Of a stretch of DNA of 22,250 nucleotides, positions 1 to 8,281 are shown piece after piece. Made by a program: the position numbers and the translations under genes. Every line of letters starts with the position of its first letter. The first letter of the stretch is position 1. The stretch comes from Treponema sp. (GTDB taxonomy: Bacteria > Spirochaetota > Spirochaetia > Treponematales > Treponemataceae): contig JALNVF010000042.1 in NCBI GenBank assembly GCA_023231445.1, positions 1-22,250 of the forward strand, read 5' to 3'. The notes under the pieces were generated by a model that saw nothing but the letters and a program-made list of their open reading frames with translations, did not search any database and had not been told where the DNA came from.

Positions 1-20
1 TACCGCTCTACCACGCTTCC
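1..20 (-). tRNA. tRNA gene, 5' part only (probably tRNA-Ser)
   Basis: Read on the minus strand this begins GGAAGCG, then TG, then a D-arm-like GTAGAGCGGTA, and is cut by the window start. It lies 8 nt downstream of the complete tRNA-Ser, so the two are probably co-transcribed. The acceptor 5' half and D arm resemble class II serine tRNAs, but the anticodon is outside the window, so the identity is a guess. Confidence 0.6.
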
Positions 21-28
21 ATGTGTAG

Positions 29-113
29 CGGAGCGAGAGGGATTCGAACCCCCGGAGGATTGCTCCTCAATAGTTTTCAAGACTACCTCCATCGACCGCT
101 CGGACATCGCTCC
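29..113 (-). tRNA. tRNA-Ser(UGA)
   Basis: This is an 85-nt class II tRNA. The acceptor strands GGAGCGA (113-107) and TCGCTCC (36-30) pair, with a G discriminator at 29. The anticodon loop reads CTTGAAA, giving anticodon TGA for UCA/serine codons. A long variable arm (GAGGA/TCCTC) and a T loop TTCGAAT are present. The 3' CCA is not encoded. Confidence 0.95.
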
Positions 114-128
114 AAAAGACGCTTATAA

Positions 129-158
129 AACATATCAGAAATCGTGTGCTTGTGTCAA
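129..158 (-). promoter_or_regulatory. Promoter of the tRNA pair
   Basis: On the minus strand there is a perfect -35 TTGACA (158-153), an 18-bp spacer and a -10 TATGTT (134-129). The start would fall near 122, about 9 nt before the mature tRNA-Ser 5' end, as expected for a stable-RNA promoter. Confidence 0.6.
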
Positions 159-249
159 GTATAAAAACAAAAATTAGAAAAGCCGCCGGGGTTATTCCTT
201 ATTCAAAGAATATGGGGTATACTGGATAAGTTATAAAACGAGGATGCAT

Positions 250-861
250 ATGAGAAAGACTAATTTTATGCTTGGAATTCTGCTTGCTGTTGTTGGTCTC
301 TTGATGATTGTCGCGCCTGATAAGTGTATAAAAGCTGCCGTTGTGATTCTCGGGCTGGAGGCAATTGCAAACGGTATATTCAGTTTGATCAAAATCAGAC
401 AGCTTATTTCTGACAAAGATTTTCAATCAGCTGTTCTTATCCGCGGGATCATCAGTATTATAATCGGTCTGCTTGCTGTCATTCTGCCGTTGAGATTTGC
501 TGCGGCTATGTGGACTGTTATGTTGTATGTACTTGCGGCATATCTGCTTTTAGCAGCTTTGCTTGAACTGTATGCTGTTGCAAAACTCCGTAATACCGGT
601 ATTGAACGAAAACAGTATGTTGTTGAAGCCATAGTATCGATTATATGTGCGGTGATACTTTTTATTATTCCGCAGCAGGCAGGGATGGTTATTATACGTA
701 TTCTGGGTGTTGTTGTCCTGCTTGTAAGTTTGATATACGTGTTATATGAATGGAGAAACAGGCCGATCGTTATTGACAATGTTGAAGTCGTCGATGACAG
801 CTCTGCTCCGGTAACAGATAAACCTGCCGGTGAAAAGACGGTAGAAAATAAAAACGATTAA
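250..861 (+). CDS. DUF308 / HdeD-like six-helix membrane protein
   Basis: A small integral membrane protein of 203 residues with about six hydrophobic segments: residues near 5-22, 27-47, 60-80, 84-110, 122-141 and 143-164 of the ORF. A short hydrophilic, acidic tail follows. The pattern of paired helices with GxxxxIxGI-type motifs matches the DUF308/HdeD family, whose best-known member is linked to acid resistance in enteric bacteria; the role here is unknown. An upstream ATG exists at 244, but the GAGG at 240-243 abuts it and leaves a normal 6-nt spacer to the ATG at 250, so 250 is preferred. thyX follows after 17 nt on the same strand, suggesting co-transcription. A TATACT at 218-223 could be the -10. 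Confidence 0.8.
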   Translation: MRKTNFMLGILLAVVGLLMIVAPDKCIKAAVVILGLEAIANGIFSLIKIRQLISDKDFQSAVLIRGIISIIIGLLAVILPLRFAAAMWTVMLYVLAAYLLLAALLELYAVAKLRNTGIERKQYVVEAIVSIICAVILFIIPQQAGMVIIRILGVVVLLVSLIYVLYEWRNRPIVIDNVEVVDDSSAPVTDKPAGEKTVENKND

Positions 862-878
862 AAAATCATGAGGTTTGT

Positions 879-1715
879 ATGGCGCATTGTATAGTTCCCG
901 CGGCAGAAGCAATACTTGATAAGGAATATTCTGTACTCGATAAAGGATTTGTTCGTCTTGTTGATTATTACGGCGGAGATCAGCGGATTGTCCAGTCGGC
1001 ACGTGTTTCATACGGAGAGGGGACAAAAGCAGTATCTCAGGACAGTGCTCTTATTGATTATCTGCTCCGTCATCAGCATACGTCTCCGTTTGAGCAGGTT
1101 GTTATGACTTTTCATCTTAAAATGCCGATTTTTGTTGCACGTCAGTGGGTCCGCCACCGTACGGGGCGTATGAACGAGGTTTCGGGACGTTATTCGGTTA
1201 TGAAGGATGAATTTTACATTCCGGCGGCAGAACATATAGCTCCCCAGAGTACGGACAATAAACAGGGTCGGGGTACAGAACCCTTCCCCCCGGAAAAGGC
1301 GGAGTATATCCGCACGCAGTTTGCGGAAGGACAGGAAACTGCATATAAGAAGTATTCCGAACTTGTTGAAGGCGGCCTTGCCCGCGAAATAGCACGCATT
1401 AATCTGCCTCTTTCTTTATATACTGAATTTTACTGGGAAATGGATTTGCACAATCTGTTCCATTTTCTGAAACTCCGGCTCGACAGCCATGCTCAGTTTG
1501 AGATCCGGGAATATGCACGTGTAATTCTTGATATGTGCAGGGCTGTGGCTCCTCTTGCAACGGCGTCATTTATCAATCATCTGAACGAAGGCGTGAGTTT
1601 TTCAGGAGAAGAGATGAATGCACTTCGTAAAGTTCTTGACGGTGAAAAGAATCCGCTTGAAGGGAAAAAACTTGAGCGGTTTGAAGAAAAAATCAGAACC
1701 GGTATACAATTGTAA
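879..1715 (+). CDS. thyX: Flavin-dependent thymidylate synthase ThyX
   Basis: Makes dTMP from dUMP using methylene-tetrahydrofolate, FAD and NADPH, replacing ThyA. The ThyX signature RHR-X7-S is present at residues 92-102 (R92, H93, R94 ... S102) and continues GRYS. The protein is 278 residues, within the usual ThyX range. The ATG at 879 has a TGAGG (869-873) 5 nt upstream. It lies 17 nt downstream of the DUF308 gene and is probably in the same transcript. No thyA or folA is visible nearby. Because ThyX releases tetrahydrofolate rather than dihydrofolate, its owner depends less on dihydrofolate reductase, which is known for the family. Confidence 0.97.
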   Translation: MAHCIVPAAEAILDKEYSVLDKGFVRLVDYYGGDQRIVQSARVSYGEGTKAVSQDSALIDYLLRHQHTSPFEQVVMTFHLKMPIFVARQWVRHRTGRMNEVSGRYSVMKDEFYIPAAEHIAPQSTDNKQGRGTEPFPPEKAEYIRTQFAEGQETAYKKYSELVEGGLAREIARINLPLSLYTEFYWEMDLHNLFHFLKLRLDSHAQFEIREYARVILDMCRAVAPLATASFINHLNEGVSFSGEEMNALRKVLDGEKNPLEGKKLERFEEKIRTGIQL

Positions 1716-1732
1716 GTCCTGCACGAAGTATT

Positions 1733-1762
1733 ATGCGGCCTGCTTTTCATCACAGACCGCAT
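1733..1762. terminator. Possible stem-loop between convergent thyX and lacZ
   Basis: Arms ATGCGGCCTG (1733-1742) and CAGACCGCAT (1753-1762) pair with one C-A mismatch on plus, or a U-G wobble on minus, around a 10-nt loop. Neither side is followed by a real T tract, so this is a weak bidirectional terminator candidate. Confidence 0.35.
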
Positions 1763-1793
1763 AGTGCACTATTATATATAAGAAATTATGCGG

Positions 1794-4700
1794 TTACCAT
1801 ACCAGCAGGCTGAGTTTGTACACACCTGGCCGTATACGGTATTGTTCCATTGTATCCGGACCGCATGCTCCTGTTCCCACTCCGCGGTGGGCGGCATCGA
1901 TCGTAAGCATCCTGTGCGGATTCTCTGCTGCCTGTGTCAGGTCGGTGAGTTCTGCCGGATGATTACATTTAAATAAATCGGTGATTGTGTATTTTGAGAT
2001 ATTGAAGCTGAACGGTGTAAGCGACTGAATATGAAGAACCCTGCCGTTTCCGCTGAGTTCGACGTATTTTGTATCACACCTGCTGCCGCTTTCCTGTGGA
2101 ACGATGTATGCGACTTCCATATCTTCCGCATTCATTTCGTACATACCTAGAGTTGCACCTGCCTTACGGTCACTGTAGCATTCGTGAGGACCTCGTCCGT
2201 ACCACCGTACATTTTTTAGTACTGAATCCACGGGGACGGTAAGTCCGACTCTCGGATATTCAGGCAGTGCATCGGTGAGTGTAAATACCGCATCAACCTG
2301 CAGTGCGCCGCTTCCGTCCGGTGCGGAACATTGTCGGACAGTGTATGTGCAGGTGCCGAATTTTACTTTATTAAGGGCGTTTCCGGGAGAGACGAGCTCA
2401 TACGACGTATCGTTCAATTTACTGACCGTCATATTCTGAATGCCGCTGTTGAGCCAGGACTGCGTCGGTTTATTTAAAAAACACCAGGGCAGGGGTTGAT
2501 CGTTTATATGCGGAAGATCACCTTTTACTCCTTCGTTTTCAAGCATTGCGCGGAAGAGTACCGGTTTAAAGTTTTTTGCTGTATTTTCAGCTGTTTCGGT
2601 TACCTGCTGCACCGATTCTGATGCGTTTAATTTAATTGTATGCGCGAAATTCTGTACCCCCTGTGAACCGGCTATCATAAACTCTGCTGCACGGATAAGC
2701 GTTCCTTCTTTCGTAAACGGTGTATCCTGTGCATATACGAATTCCGTATGCAGTACCAGTTCTGCTCCGTCTGTATCGGCGGCAAGCATTTCCGGCACGG
2801 CCGGAATTTTTAAAGAAGTTTTCATTCCGGGAAGTACCTGAGGAAGTTTCTGCATACCGGATTTTACTGCTGCACCGTTACTCCGTATTTCCCATTTGAG
2901 TGCAATTGCTGAAAGTGTCGAAAAATCATATCTGTTTTCTACTTCAAATATTCCCTGCAGTGGGTGAACCGCATTCAGCCGGACTGGCGCAAAAAGATAC
3001 CTGCATTCTTCCATTGCAGGCTTCGGAGTCTGATCGGGAAATATCAGACCGTTTATGCAGAAATCATGATCGTTCGGTTCATCTCCAAAATCACCGCCGT
3101 ATTTCCAGTATTTTCCGCCCTGTGGGCTGCCGTTTTTTCCCGGAGCGAGTTCTGCCGCAATTCCCTGATCAATCCAGTCCCAGATAAATCCGCCCTGAAG
3201 GCCGTGATGAGATTCAATAGCGTTCCAGTAGTCAGAAAGACTGCCGTTTGCGTTGCCCATTGCATGGGAATATTCACACATGATAATGGGGCGTTCGTCC
3301 GTGCGTTTTTCAGCATATTCAACAATAAGACTGATTTCCGGGTACATTGGCGATATAAGGTCGGTAATTCCCTTTCCTCGTGCAAGAGAATCAAGGGTGT
3401 ACGCTCCCTGAGTTATTTCAGGACGCACGGCTCCTTCATAATGTACGATACGCGTATTGTCGACGCGGCGTATCCATGCGGCACAGGCACACTGATTCTG
3501 TCCGTCTCCGCTTTCGTTGCCCAGTGACCACCCGAAAATGGATGCATGATTTTTGTCGCGTCGTACCATACGCTGTACCCGCGTCATATATGCGTACGAC
3601 CATGCATCGCTGCGCGCAAGGCAGTCGTAAAATGCATGGTTTTCAATATTGGCTTCGTCGAGCAGGTAAATGCCGTAGCGGTCGCATAATTCATACCACC
3701 GTTCGTCGTCCGGATAGTGGCATGTGCGTACTGCGTTAAAGTTGTATGATTTAAGCATGTGTATATCGCGGACCATTTCTTTCGTTGTCAGTGTCTTTCC
3801 GTGATGTTCGCTGTGTTCATGCCGGTTCACACCGTGTATATATATCATTTTTCCGTTGATGCGCAGCTCTCTGTCTGTTATTTGAACTGTTTTGAATCCG
3901 ATTGTGCATGCGGTACTTTCTATGACACGCTCCTGACTGCCGTCTTTGCCGCAATCGTACAGACTGACTGCAAGAATATATAATGAAGGATGTTCGCTTG
4001 ACCACCGTTTGACATTATTTATTCTGATTCCGGTGTGAATCTCATTAAGTGTCATGCGGTAATCGTACGAACCTGATGTTTCTGCTGATGCAACCAGTTT
4101 GCCGGGGCGGGCAGGCTGACAGCTGCTGTCCAGTTCATATACGGAACATTTGACGGTACGGTGCATTTGTTCTGCCTGTGGCTGAGTGATACGCGTGGCT
4201 GTCCCCTTGTCAGCATACCCCAGCGTTACAACAAGCGGTATACTGCCTTCGGATGTGCCGTCAGCGGACGTTTTAACTCCGGTAAGTGCCTGTATGTCTG
4301 CGATGTATGATTGTTCTGTTGAATAAAGGTATACACTCCGGTGGATACCACCAAACCACCACTGGTCCTGATCTTCAACAAATGATGCATCGGAGTAACG
4401 TATGACTTTTACTGCAATAACCGTTTTACAGGAGGATCCGTCCCATGTAAGGTACGGAGTGATATCGAATTCACAGGGGAGACGGGTATCTTTTGAGATA
4501 CCTGCTTCAATTCCGTTTATATAGACGATTGTACAGCTTTCTGCAGAACCGATGTGCAGCACGATTCTTCTGCCTTTCCATGAAGGCGGCATCTCTGTAT
4601 CAAGCCGGTATAACCCTGTCGGATTATTTTCCGGAACATTCGGAGGCAGCATGGTAAAAGGCATCTGGACGTTTGTATAATGAGGGTGATCGTATCCCTG

Positions 4701-4991
4701 TAGTGTCCATGTTCCAGGTACGCTGATGTCATTCCATTTCATGACGCTGTATAAAGGAGTCTCCCAGTGTTGAAACACACCGCTTTCATCCTGCTCAGGA
4801 GATTCAAGCAGCGTAAATTTCCATTGTCCGTCGATGTTTTTATAATACGGACTTTTTGTCATGGCACAGAATTCCGGTCCTGCGGCACATTCGGCCGCTG
4901 CCGCATCTATCGAATTAAAAGGAATAAGAGGACTCCTGGCCGGCAGTCTGTCTATTTCCTGAATTTCCGGGTTTTCCCATATTCGTTTCAT
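1794..4991 (-). CDS. lacZ: Beta-galactosidase, glycoside hydrolase family 2 (LacZ type)
   Basis: Hydrolyses terminal beta-galactosides such as lactose, probably in the cytoplasm since there is no signal peptide. The domain order is GH2 sugar-binding (about 50-225), immunoglobulin-like (230-375), TIM barrel (375-690), a further beta domain and the C-terminal 'small chain' beta-sandwich. The acid/base glutamate lies in GWSLGNESG (E493 from this start) and the nucleophile in IIMCEYSHAMGN (E573), matching E461 and E537 of E. coli LacZ. At 1065 residues it is full length. An ATG at 5003 would add four residues but has no Shine-Dalgarno; GGAG at 5001-4998 stands 6 nt before the ATG at 4991, so 4991 is preferred. 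It is divergent from a sugar ABC transporter, which probably imports its substrate. Confidence 0.95.
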   Translation of the reverse strand: MKRIWENPEIQEIDRLPARSPLIPFNSIDAAAAECAAGPEFCAMTKSPYYKNIDGQWKFTLLESPEQDESGVFQHWETPLYSVMKWNDISVPGTWTLQGYDHPHYTNVQMPFTMLPPNVPENNPTGLYRLDTEMPPSWKGRRIVLHIGSAESCTIVYINGIEAGISKDTRLPCEFDITPYLTWDGSSCKTVIAVKVIRYSDASFVEDQDQWWFGGIHRSVYLYSTEQSYIADIQALTGVKTSADGTSEGSIPLVVTLGYADKGTATRITQPQAEQMHRTVKCSVYELDSSCQPARPGKLVASAETSGSYDYRMTLNEIHTGIRINNVKRWSSEHPSLYILAVSLYDCGKDGSQERVIESTACTIGFKTVQITDRELRINGKMIYIHGVNRHEHSEHHGKTLTTKEMVRDIHMLKSYNFNAVRTCHYPDDERWYELCDRYGIYLLDEANIENHAFYDCLARSDAWSYAYMTRVQRMVRRDKNHASIFGWSLGNESGDGQNQCACAAWIRRVDNTRIVHYEGAVRPEITQGAYTLDSLARGKGITDLISPMYPEISLIVEYAEKRTDERPIIMCEYSHAMGNANGSLSDYWNAIESHHGLQGGFIWDWIDQGIAAELAPGKNGSPQGGKYWKYGGDFGDEPNDHDFCINGLIFPDQTPKPAMEECRYLFAPVRLNAVHPLQGIFEVENRYDFSTLSAIALKWEIRSNGAAVKSGMQKLPQVLPGMKTSLKIPAVPEMLAADTDGAELVLHTEFVYAQDTPFTKEGTLIRAAEFMIAGSQGVQNFAHTIKLNASESVQQVTETAENTAKNFKPVLFRAMLENEGVKGDLPHINDQPLPWCFLNKPTQSWLNSGIQNMTVSKLNDTSYELVSPGNALNKVKFGTCTYTVRQCSAPDGSGALQVDAVFTLTDALPEYPRVGLTVPVDSVLKNVRWYGRGPHECYSDRKAGATLGMYEMNAEDMEVAYIVPQESGSRCDTKYVELSGNGRVLHIQSLTPFSFNISKYTITDLFKCNHPAELTDLTQAAENPHRMLTIDAAHRGVGTGACGPDTMEQYRIRPGVYKLSLLVW

Positions 4992-5024
4992 ACGATGCTC
5001 CATTTTTGTTCAAATATACATTCT

Positions 5025-5052
5025 ACTATACTACAAAGGGACAAGTAGTAAA
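5025..5052 (-). promoter_or_regulatory. Predicted lacZ promoter
   Basis: On the minus strand: -35 TTTACT (5052-5047), 16-bp spacer, -10 TATAGT (5030-5025), predicting a start near 5018. It lies inside an imperfect inverted repeat, TACTATACTAC (5024-5034) against GTAGTAAATAGTA (5045-5057), which could also be a regulator site. Confidence 0.5.
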
Positions 5053-5058
5053 TAGTAC

Positions 5059-5076
5059 AAAAATACTAGTATTTTT
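5059..5076. promoter_or_regulatory. 18-bp perfect palindrome, candidate shared operator
   Basis: AAAAATACTAGTATTTTT is a perfect 18-bp inverted repeat centred between 5067 and 5068. That is midway between the predicted -10 boxes of lacZ (minus) and the binding-protein gene (plus). Its position suggests a binding site for a regulator of both sides. The regulator is not identified; no LacI- or AraC-type gene is in the window. Confidence 0.5.
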
Positions 5077-5103
5077 ATCTCTTTCGTTCTGCTCCTGATG
5101 ATT

Positions 5104-5109
5104 TATACT
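5104..5109 (+). promoter_or_regulatory. -10 box of the sugar transporter operon
   Basis: TATACT lies 43 nt upstream of the binding-protein start. The -35 region (about 5081-5086) has little match to TTGACA, which is compatible with an activator-dependent promoter. The palindrome centre would be near -48 if transcription starts about 5116. Confidence 0.4.
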
Positions 5110-5151
5110 TTTTTAATAACAGAAACCGGAGTTGATCCGGCAGGAGGAAAA

Positions 5152-6447
5152 ATGAAAAAAACTATAGTATTTGGAATGGCTGCATTCCTCGTATGCAGCA
5201 GTACAATTTTTGCATGGGGCAGCAAAAAAACAGCGAAGGCGGATCCGAATGCACCGGTAACACTTACCGTATGGTGCTGGGATCCGAATTTTAATATTTA
5301 TGCCATGAATGAAGCAGCAAAAATCTATAACCGCACGAAACCGAATGTAAAGATTAATGTTGTTGAAACACCATGGGCTGATTTGCAGCAGAAACTTATT
5401 ACTTCGTTAAGTGCCAAAAAGACAGATTCTCTTCCTGATATTATCCTGTGTCAGGATAATGCAATTCAGAAGAATATGATGAATTATCCGAAAGCATTTT
5501 TACCGGTTAACGGAAAAGTTGATCTTTCAAAGTTTGCACAGTTTAAAGTCGGATATGGAGAAATGAATAAAAAAAATTACAGTGTTCCGTTTGATAACGG
5601 TGCAACATGTACGTTTCTCCGCAAAGATATTATAGAAAAAGCAGGTCTTAAAGTCGAAGATTTTAATGATATTACGTGGGATCGTTTTCTTGAGCTGGGA
5701 AAAATCGTAAAGGCTAAAACAGGAACGGCTCTTATTTCATATGTCGGAAACGAACCTGATCTGATTATGATAATGCTTCAGAGTGCGGGTACATGGCTGT
5801 TTGATCAGCAGGGAAATCCGTATATCGCTGATAATGATGTGTTGAAGAAAGCTGTTTCGACATATGCTGAAATGATAAAAGCAGGGGTCTGTCTGACTGT
5901 TACAGACTGGAATGCGTATATCGCAAGTATAAATAACGGTACGGTTGCATCTGCAATTAACGGATGCTGGCTCGTCGGTTCAATCAGTGCGGTAAAAGAG
6001 CAGGCCGGCGACTGGACTATCGTTAATACCCCGAGAATGGGTAATGTGAAAAATGCAGTAAATTATTCAAATCAGGGTGGATCAAGCTGGATGGTTATGG
6101 CTAATTCCAAAAATGCTGATACAGCAATGGATTTTCTTAACAGGACATTTGCAGGCAGCAAAGAACTTTACAATACAATTCTTCCTTCGTCAGGCGCAAT
6201 TGCGACATGGGGACCTGCTGCAGATGCTGACGCATATAATCAGCCTGTCGCATTTTTCGGTAATCAGAAAATCTATACTGCTATAGTTGAATACTCAAAG
6301 CACATTCCGCAGGTTAAATACGGCGTTTTTAATTATGAAGCACGTGATGCTGTCGGCGTCGCTATGACAAAAATCATTGCAGGTACAAGTGTTGATGCAG
6401 CTTTAAAGGAAGCTCAAAAGAATGTAGAATTCCAGATGGGTTATTAA
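5152..6447 (+). CDS. ABC transporter sugar-binding protein (family 1 extracellular solute-binding protein)
   Basis: The periplasmic receptor of a carbohydrate uptake (CUT1) ABC transporter. The N-terminus is a classic signal peptide (MKKTIVFGMAAFLVC... to about residue 21, with an IFA cleavage site before WGSKK). A cysteine at residue 15 has valine at -1, so a lipobox is unconvincing. The mature part starts with the family pattern VTLTVWCWDPNF...AAKIYNRTKPNVKI and has the usual length (431 residues). The ORF is open from 5098, but AGGAGG at 5142-5147 stands 4 nt before the ATG at 5152, which also starts the signal peptide. Two permease genes follow. The divergent beta-galactosidase suggests a galactoside ligand, as inference. 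Confidence 0.93.
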   Translation: MKKTIVFGMAAFLVCSSTIFAWGSKKTAKADPNAPVTLTVWCWDPNFNIYAMNEAAKIYNRTKPNVKINVVETPWADLQQKLITSLSAKKTDSLPDIILCQDNAIQKNMMNYPKAFLPVNGKVDLSKFAQFKVGYGEMNKKNYSVPFDNGATCTFLRKDIIEKAGLKVEDFNDITWDRFLELGKIVKAKTGTALISYVGNEPDLIMIMLQSAGTWLFDQQGNPYIADNDVLKKAVSTYAEMIKAGVCLTVTDWNAYIASINNGTVASAINGCWLVGSISAVKEQAGDWTIVNTPRMGNVKNAVNYSNQGGSSWMVMANSKNADTAMDFLNRTFAGSKELYNTILPSSGAIATWGPAADADAYNQPVAFFGNQKIYTAIVEYSKHIPQVKYGVFNYEARDAVGVAMTKIIAGTSVDAALKEAQKNVEFQMGY

Positions 6448-6476
6448 TCATCTGAATTACAGTAAAAAATATTGTA

Positions 6477-6500
6477 CCGGGCTTTTTTAAGCCCGGGTAT
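6477..6500 (+). terminator. Intercistronic stem-loop after the binding-protein gene
   Basis: CCGGGCTT (6477-6484) and AAGCCCGG (6489-6496) form an 8-bp GC-rich stem with a TTTT loop, followed by only a short T run. It sits between the binding-protein gene and the permease. It probably acts as a partial terminator or 3' mRNA stabiliser giving more binding protein than permease, a known arrangement in such operons. Confidence 0.6.
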
Positions 6501-6516
6501 TTTGTGGGGAAACATC

Positions 6517-7398
6517 ATGGCAGGAAAGAAAACACTTGAAATGAAATATAAAAATGCAGGATGGTGCTTTGTAATGCCTGCAGCAATACTGATTTTTGTA
6601 CTGAGCTTTTATCCGATGGTGAGAGCATTTTTTCTTTCGCTTCAGTCAGGTCTGGCGAATAACCTGCACTTTTCAGGATTACGTAACTATATCCGCTTGT
6701 TTCAGGATGAAAAATTCCTTGCTTCTGTCAGAAATGTATTTATTTATCTTGTTTTTCAAGTGCCTGTCATGTTGTTTCTGGCGCTTATTCTGGCATCAAT
6801 TCTTAATGACAAAAAGCTTAAATGTAAAGGATTGTTCAGGACGATGGTCTTTCTGCCGTGTGCTACGGCACTCGTTTCGTCTGCATTGATTTTCAAATCT
6901 CTCTTTGCTCTTGACGGTATTGTAAATACCTGGCTTTTATCGCTGGGGATCCTTGCTGAACCGAAAAACTGGCTGCAGGACCCTGTGTGGGCAAAAATAA
7001 TAATTATTATTACGATTACCTGGCGCTGGACGGGGTATAATACGGTATTCTTCCTTGCGGGCCTTCAGAATATTCAGACAAGTATATATGAGGCGGCGCG
7101 TATAGACGGAGCAAGTTCCGCACAGTCTTTCTTCAGGATAACACTGCCGCTTTTAAAACCGGTAATTTTACTGACTGCTGTTATGTCTACAAACGGAACA
7201 CTTCAGCTGTTCGATGAAGTTCAGAACCTGACAGCAGGAGGTCCGGGAAACGAAACACTGACGATATCTCAGTATATTTACAAATTGTCCTTTGTATATA
7301 ATCCGCAGTTCGGGTACGCAGCGGCGGTATCATATATGATTCTTATCATGGTTGCCATTCTGTCGTTTATTCAGATAAAAGTAGGAGACAAAAACTAA
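6517..7398 (+). CDS. Sugar ABC transporter permease, MalF/LacF type
   Basis: An inner-membrane subunit of the CUT1 transporter. It has an N-terminal helix (about residues 15-40) and five further helices. The cytoplasmic EAA loop EAARIDGASSAQSFFRITLP at residues 192-211 contacts the ATPase. The length is 293 residues. The frame is open from a TTG at 6472, but that lies in the upstream hairpin region. The ATG at 6517 has GGGGA about 6 nt before it and starts the expected N-terminus, MAGKKTLEMKYKNAG. The stop overlaps the start of the next permease by 1 nt, so the two are translationally coupled. Confidence 0.93.
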   Translation: MAGKKTLEMKYKNAGWCFVMPAAILIFVLSFYPMVRAFFLSLQSGLANNLHFSGLRNYIRLFQDEKFLASVRNVFIYLVFQVPVMLFLALILASILNDKKLKCKGLFRTMVFLPCATALVSSALIFKSLFALDGIVNTWLLSLGILAEPKNWLQDPVWAKIIIIITITWRWTGYNTVFFLAGLQNIQTSIYEAARIDGASSAQSFFRITLPLLKPVILLTAVMSTNGTLQLFDEVQNLTAGGPGNETLTISQYIYKLSFVYNPQFGYAAAVSYMILIMVAILSFIQIKVGDKN

Positions 7399-8216
7399 TG
7401 AAAGCAAAAAATGGTAAAACTACAATTGCATTTGAATATATATTTATAATAATTGTCTGCCTCCTTTCTGTATTTCCGTTTTACTGGATGATTGTTGCAG
7501 CTACGAATGAAAGTACTGACGTTATCCGCGGAAAACTGACGATCGGTACGTATCTGATAGAAAATATTAAAACCATGCTGGAAACCGTAAATATGGGACG
7601 GGCATTCTGGAATTCGTTACGAACAACTGTATGCGGCACCGTGCTCAGTATTTTTGTCTGCTCTCTTGCCGGGTACGGATTTCAGGTGTACCGTGATAAA
7701 CAGAAGGATATGATGATGAACATTCTATTACTCTCAATGATGATCCCATTCGCATCAATTATGGTACCACTGTTCAAGATGTTCAGTACGTTCCATCTGC
7801 TGGACACAACGATTGGATTCATCCTTCCGTCAGTTTCTACTGCTTTCCTTATTTTCTTTTTCCGGCAGAATTCCATAGCATTTCCCATTGAAACCATACA
7901 GGCTGCCCGTGTAGACGGGTTGAATGAATTTGAAATTTATGCACGGGTCTATGTACCGATTATGGCTCCTACATTTGCTGCGGCATCAATTGTTACATTT
8001 ATGAGTACGTGGAACAGCTATATGTGGCCTCTGATTGTTATGCAGAGTCAGAAAATGCAGACACTGCCGCTGCTGGTGACAGGATTGACCGCAGGGTATA
8101 CGACTGATTACGGGCTGCTCATGCTTTGTGTTTCGATTATGACGCTTCCGACTGTTATTCTGTTCTTTACTCAACAGAAGCGGTTTGTCGAAGGAATTGT
8201 CGGTTCCGTAAAATAA
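7398..8216 (+). CDS. Sugar ABC transporter permease, MalG/LacG type
   Basis: The second inner-membrane subunit, 272 residues, about six helices. Its EAA loop is ETIQAARVDGLNEFEIYARVYVP (start near residue 165), with Q in place of the first E of EAA. The TAATG overlap with the previous gene and an AGGAG about 10 nt upstream fix the start. No ATP-binding subunit gene follows: the operon ends at a terminator and meets a convergent response regulator. A shared MsmX/UgpC-type ATPase elsewhere in the genome is the likely partner, a common arrangement for CUT1 systems. Confidence 0.94.
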   Translation: MKAKNGKTTIAFEYIFIIIVCLLSVFPFYWMIVAATNESTDVIRGKLTIGTYLIENIKTMLETVNMGRAFWNSLRTTVCGTVLSIFVCSLAGYGFQVYRDKQKDMMMNILLLSMMIPFASIMVPLFKMFSTFHLLDTTIGFILPSVSTAFLIFFFRQNSIAFPIETIQAARVDGLNEFEIYARVYVPIMAPTFAAASIVTFMSTWNSYMWPLIVMQSQKMQTLPLLVTGLTAGYTTDYGLLMLCVSIMTLPTVILFFTQQKRFVEGIVGSVK

Positions 8217-8243
8217 AATGTATGCAGTTTTTATGTTTGCCTG

Positions 8244-8280
8244 CTGTCATCAGATTACTTACCTGATGGCAGATTTCTTT
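8244..8280 (+). terminator. Rho-independent terminator of the sugar transporter operon
   Basis: CTGTCATCAG (8244-8253) pairs with CTGATGGCAG (8263-8272) in a 10-bp stem with one U-G wobble and a 9-nt loop, followed by ATTTCTTT. The convergent response regulator stops at 8282. Confidence 0.65.
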
Positions 8281-8281
8281 A

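Noticed and set aside
2964..3527. Open frame of 187 codons opposite lacZ
   Set aside because: It lies wholly inside the lacZ coding sequence on the other strand, has no RBS or recognisable protein pattern, and is explained by the lacZ codon usage.
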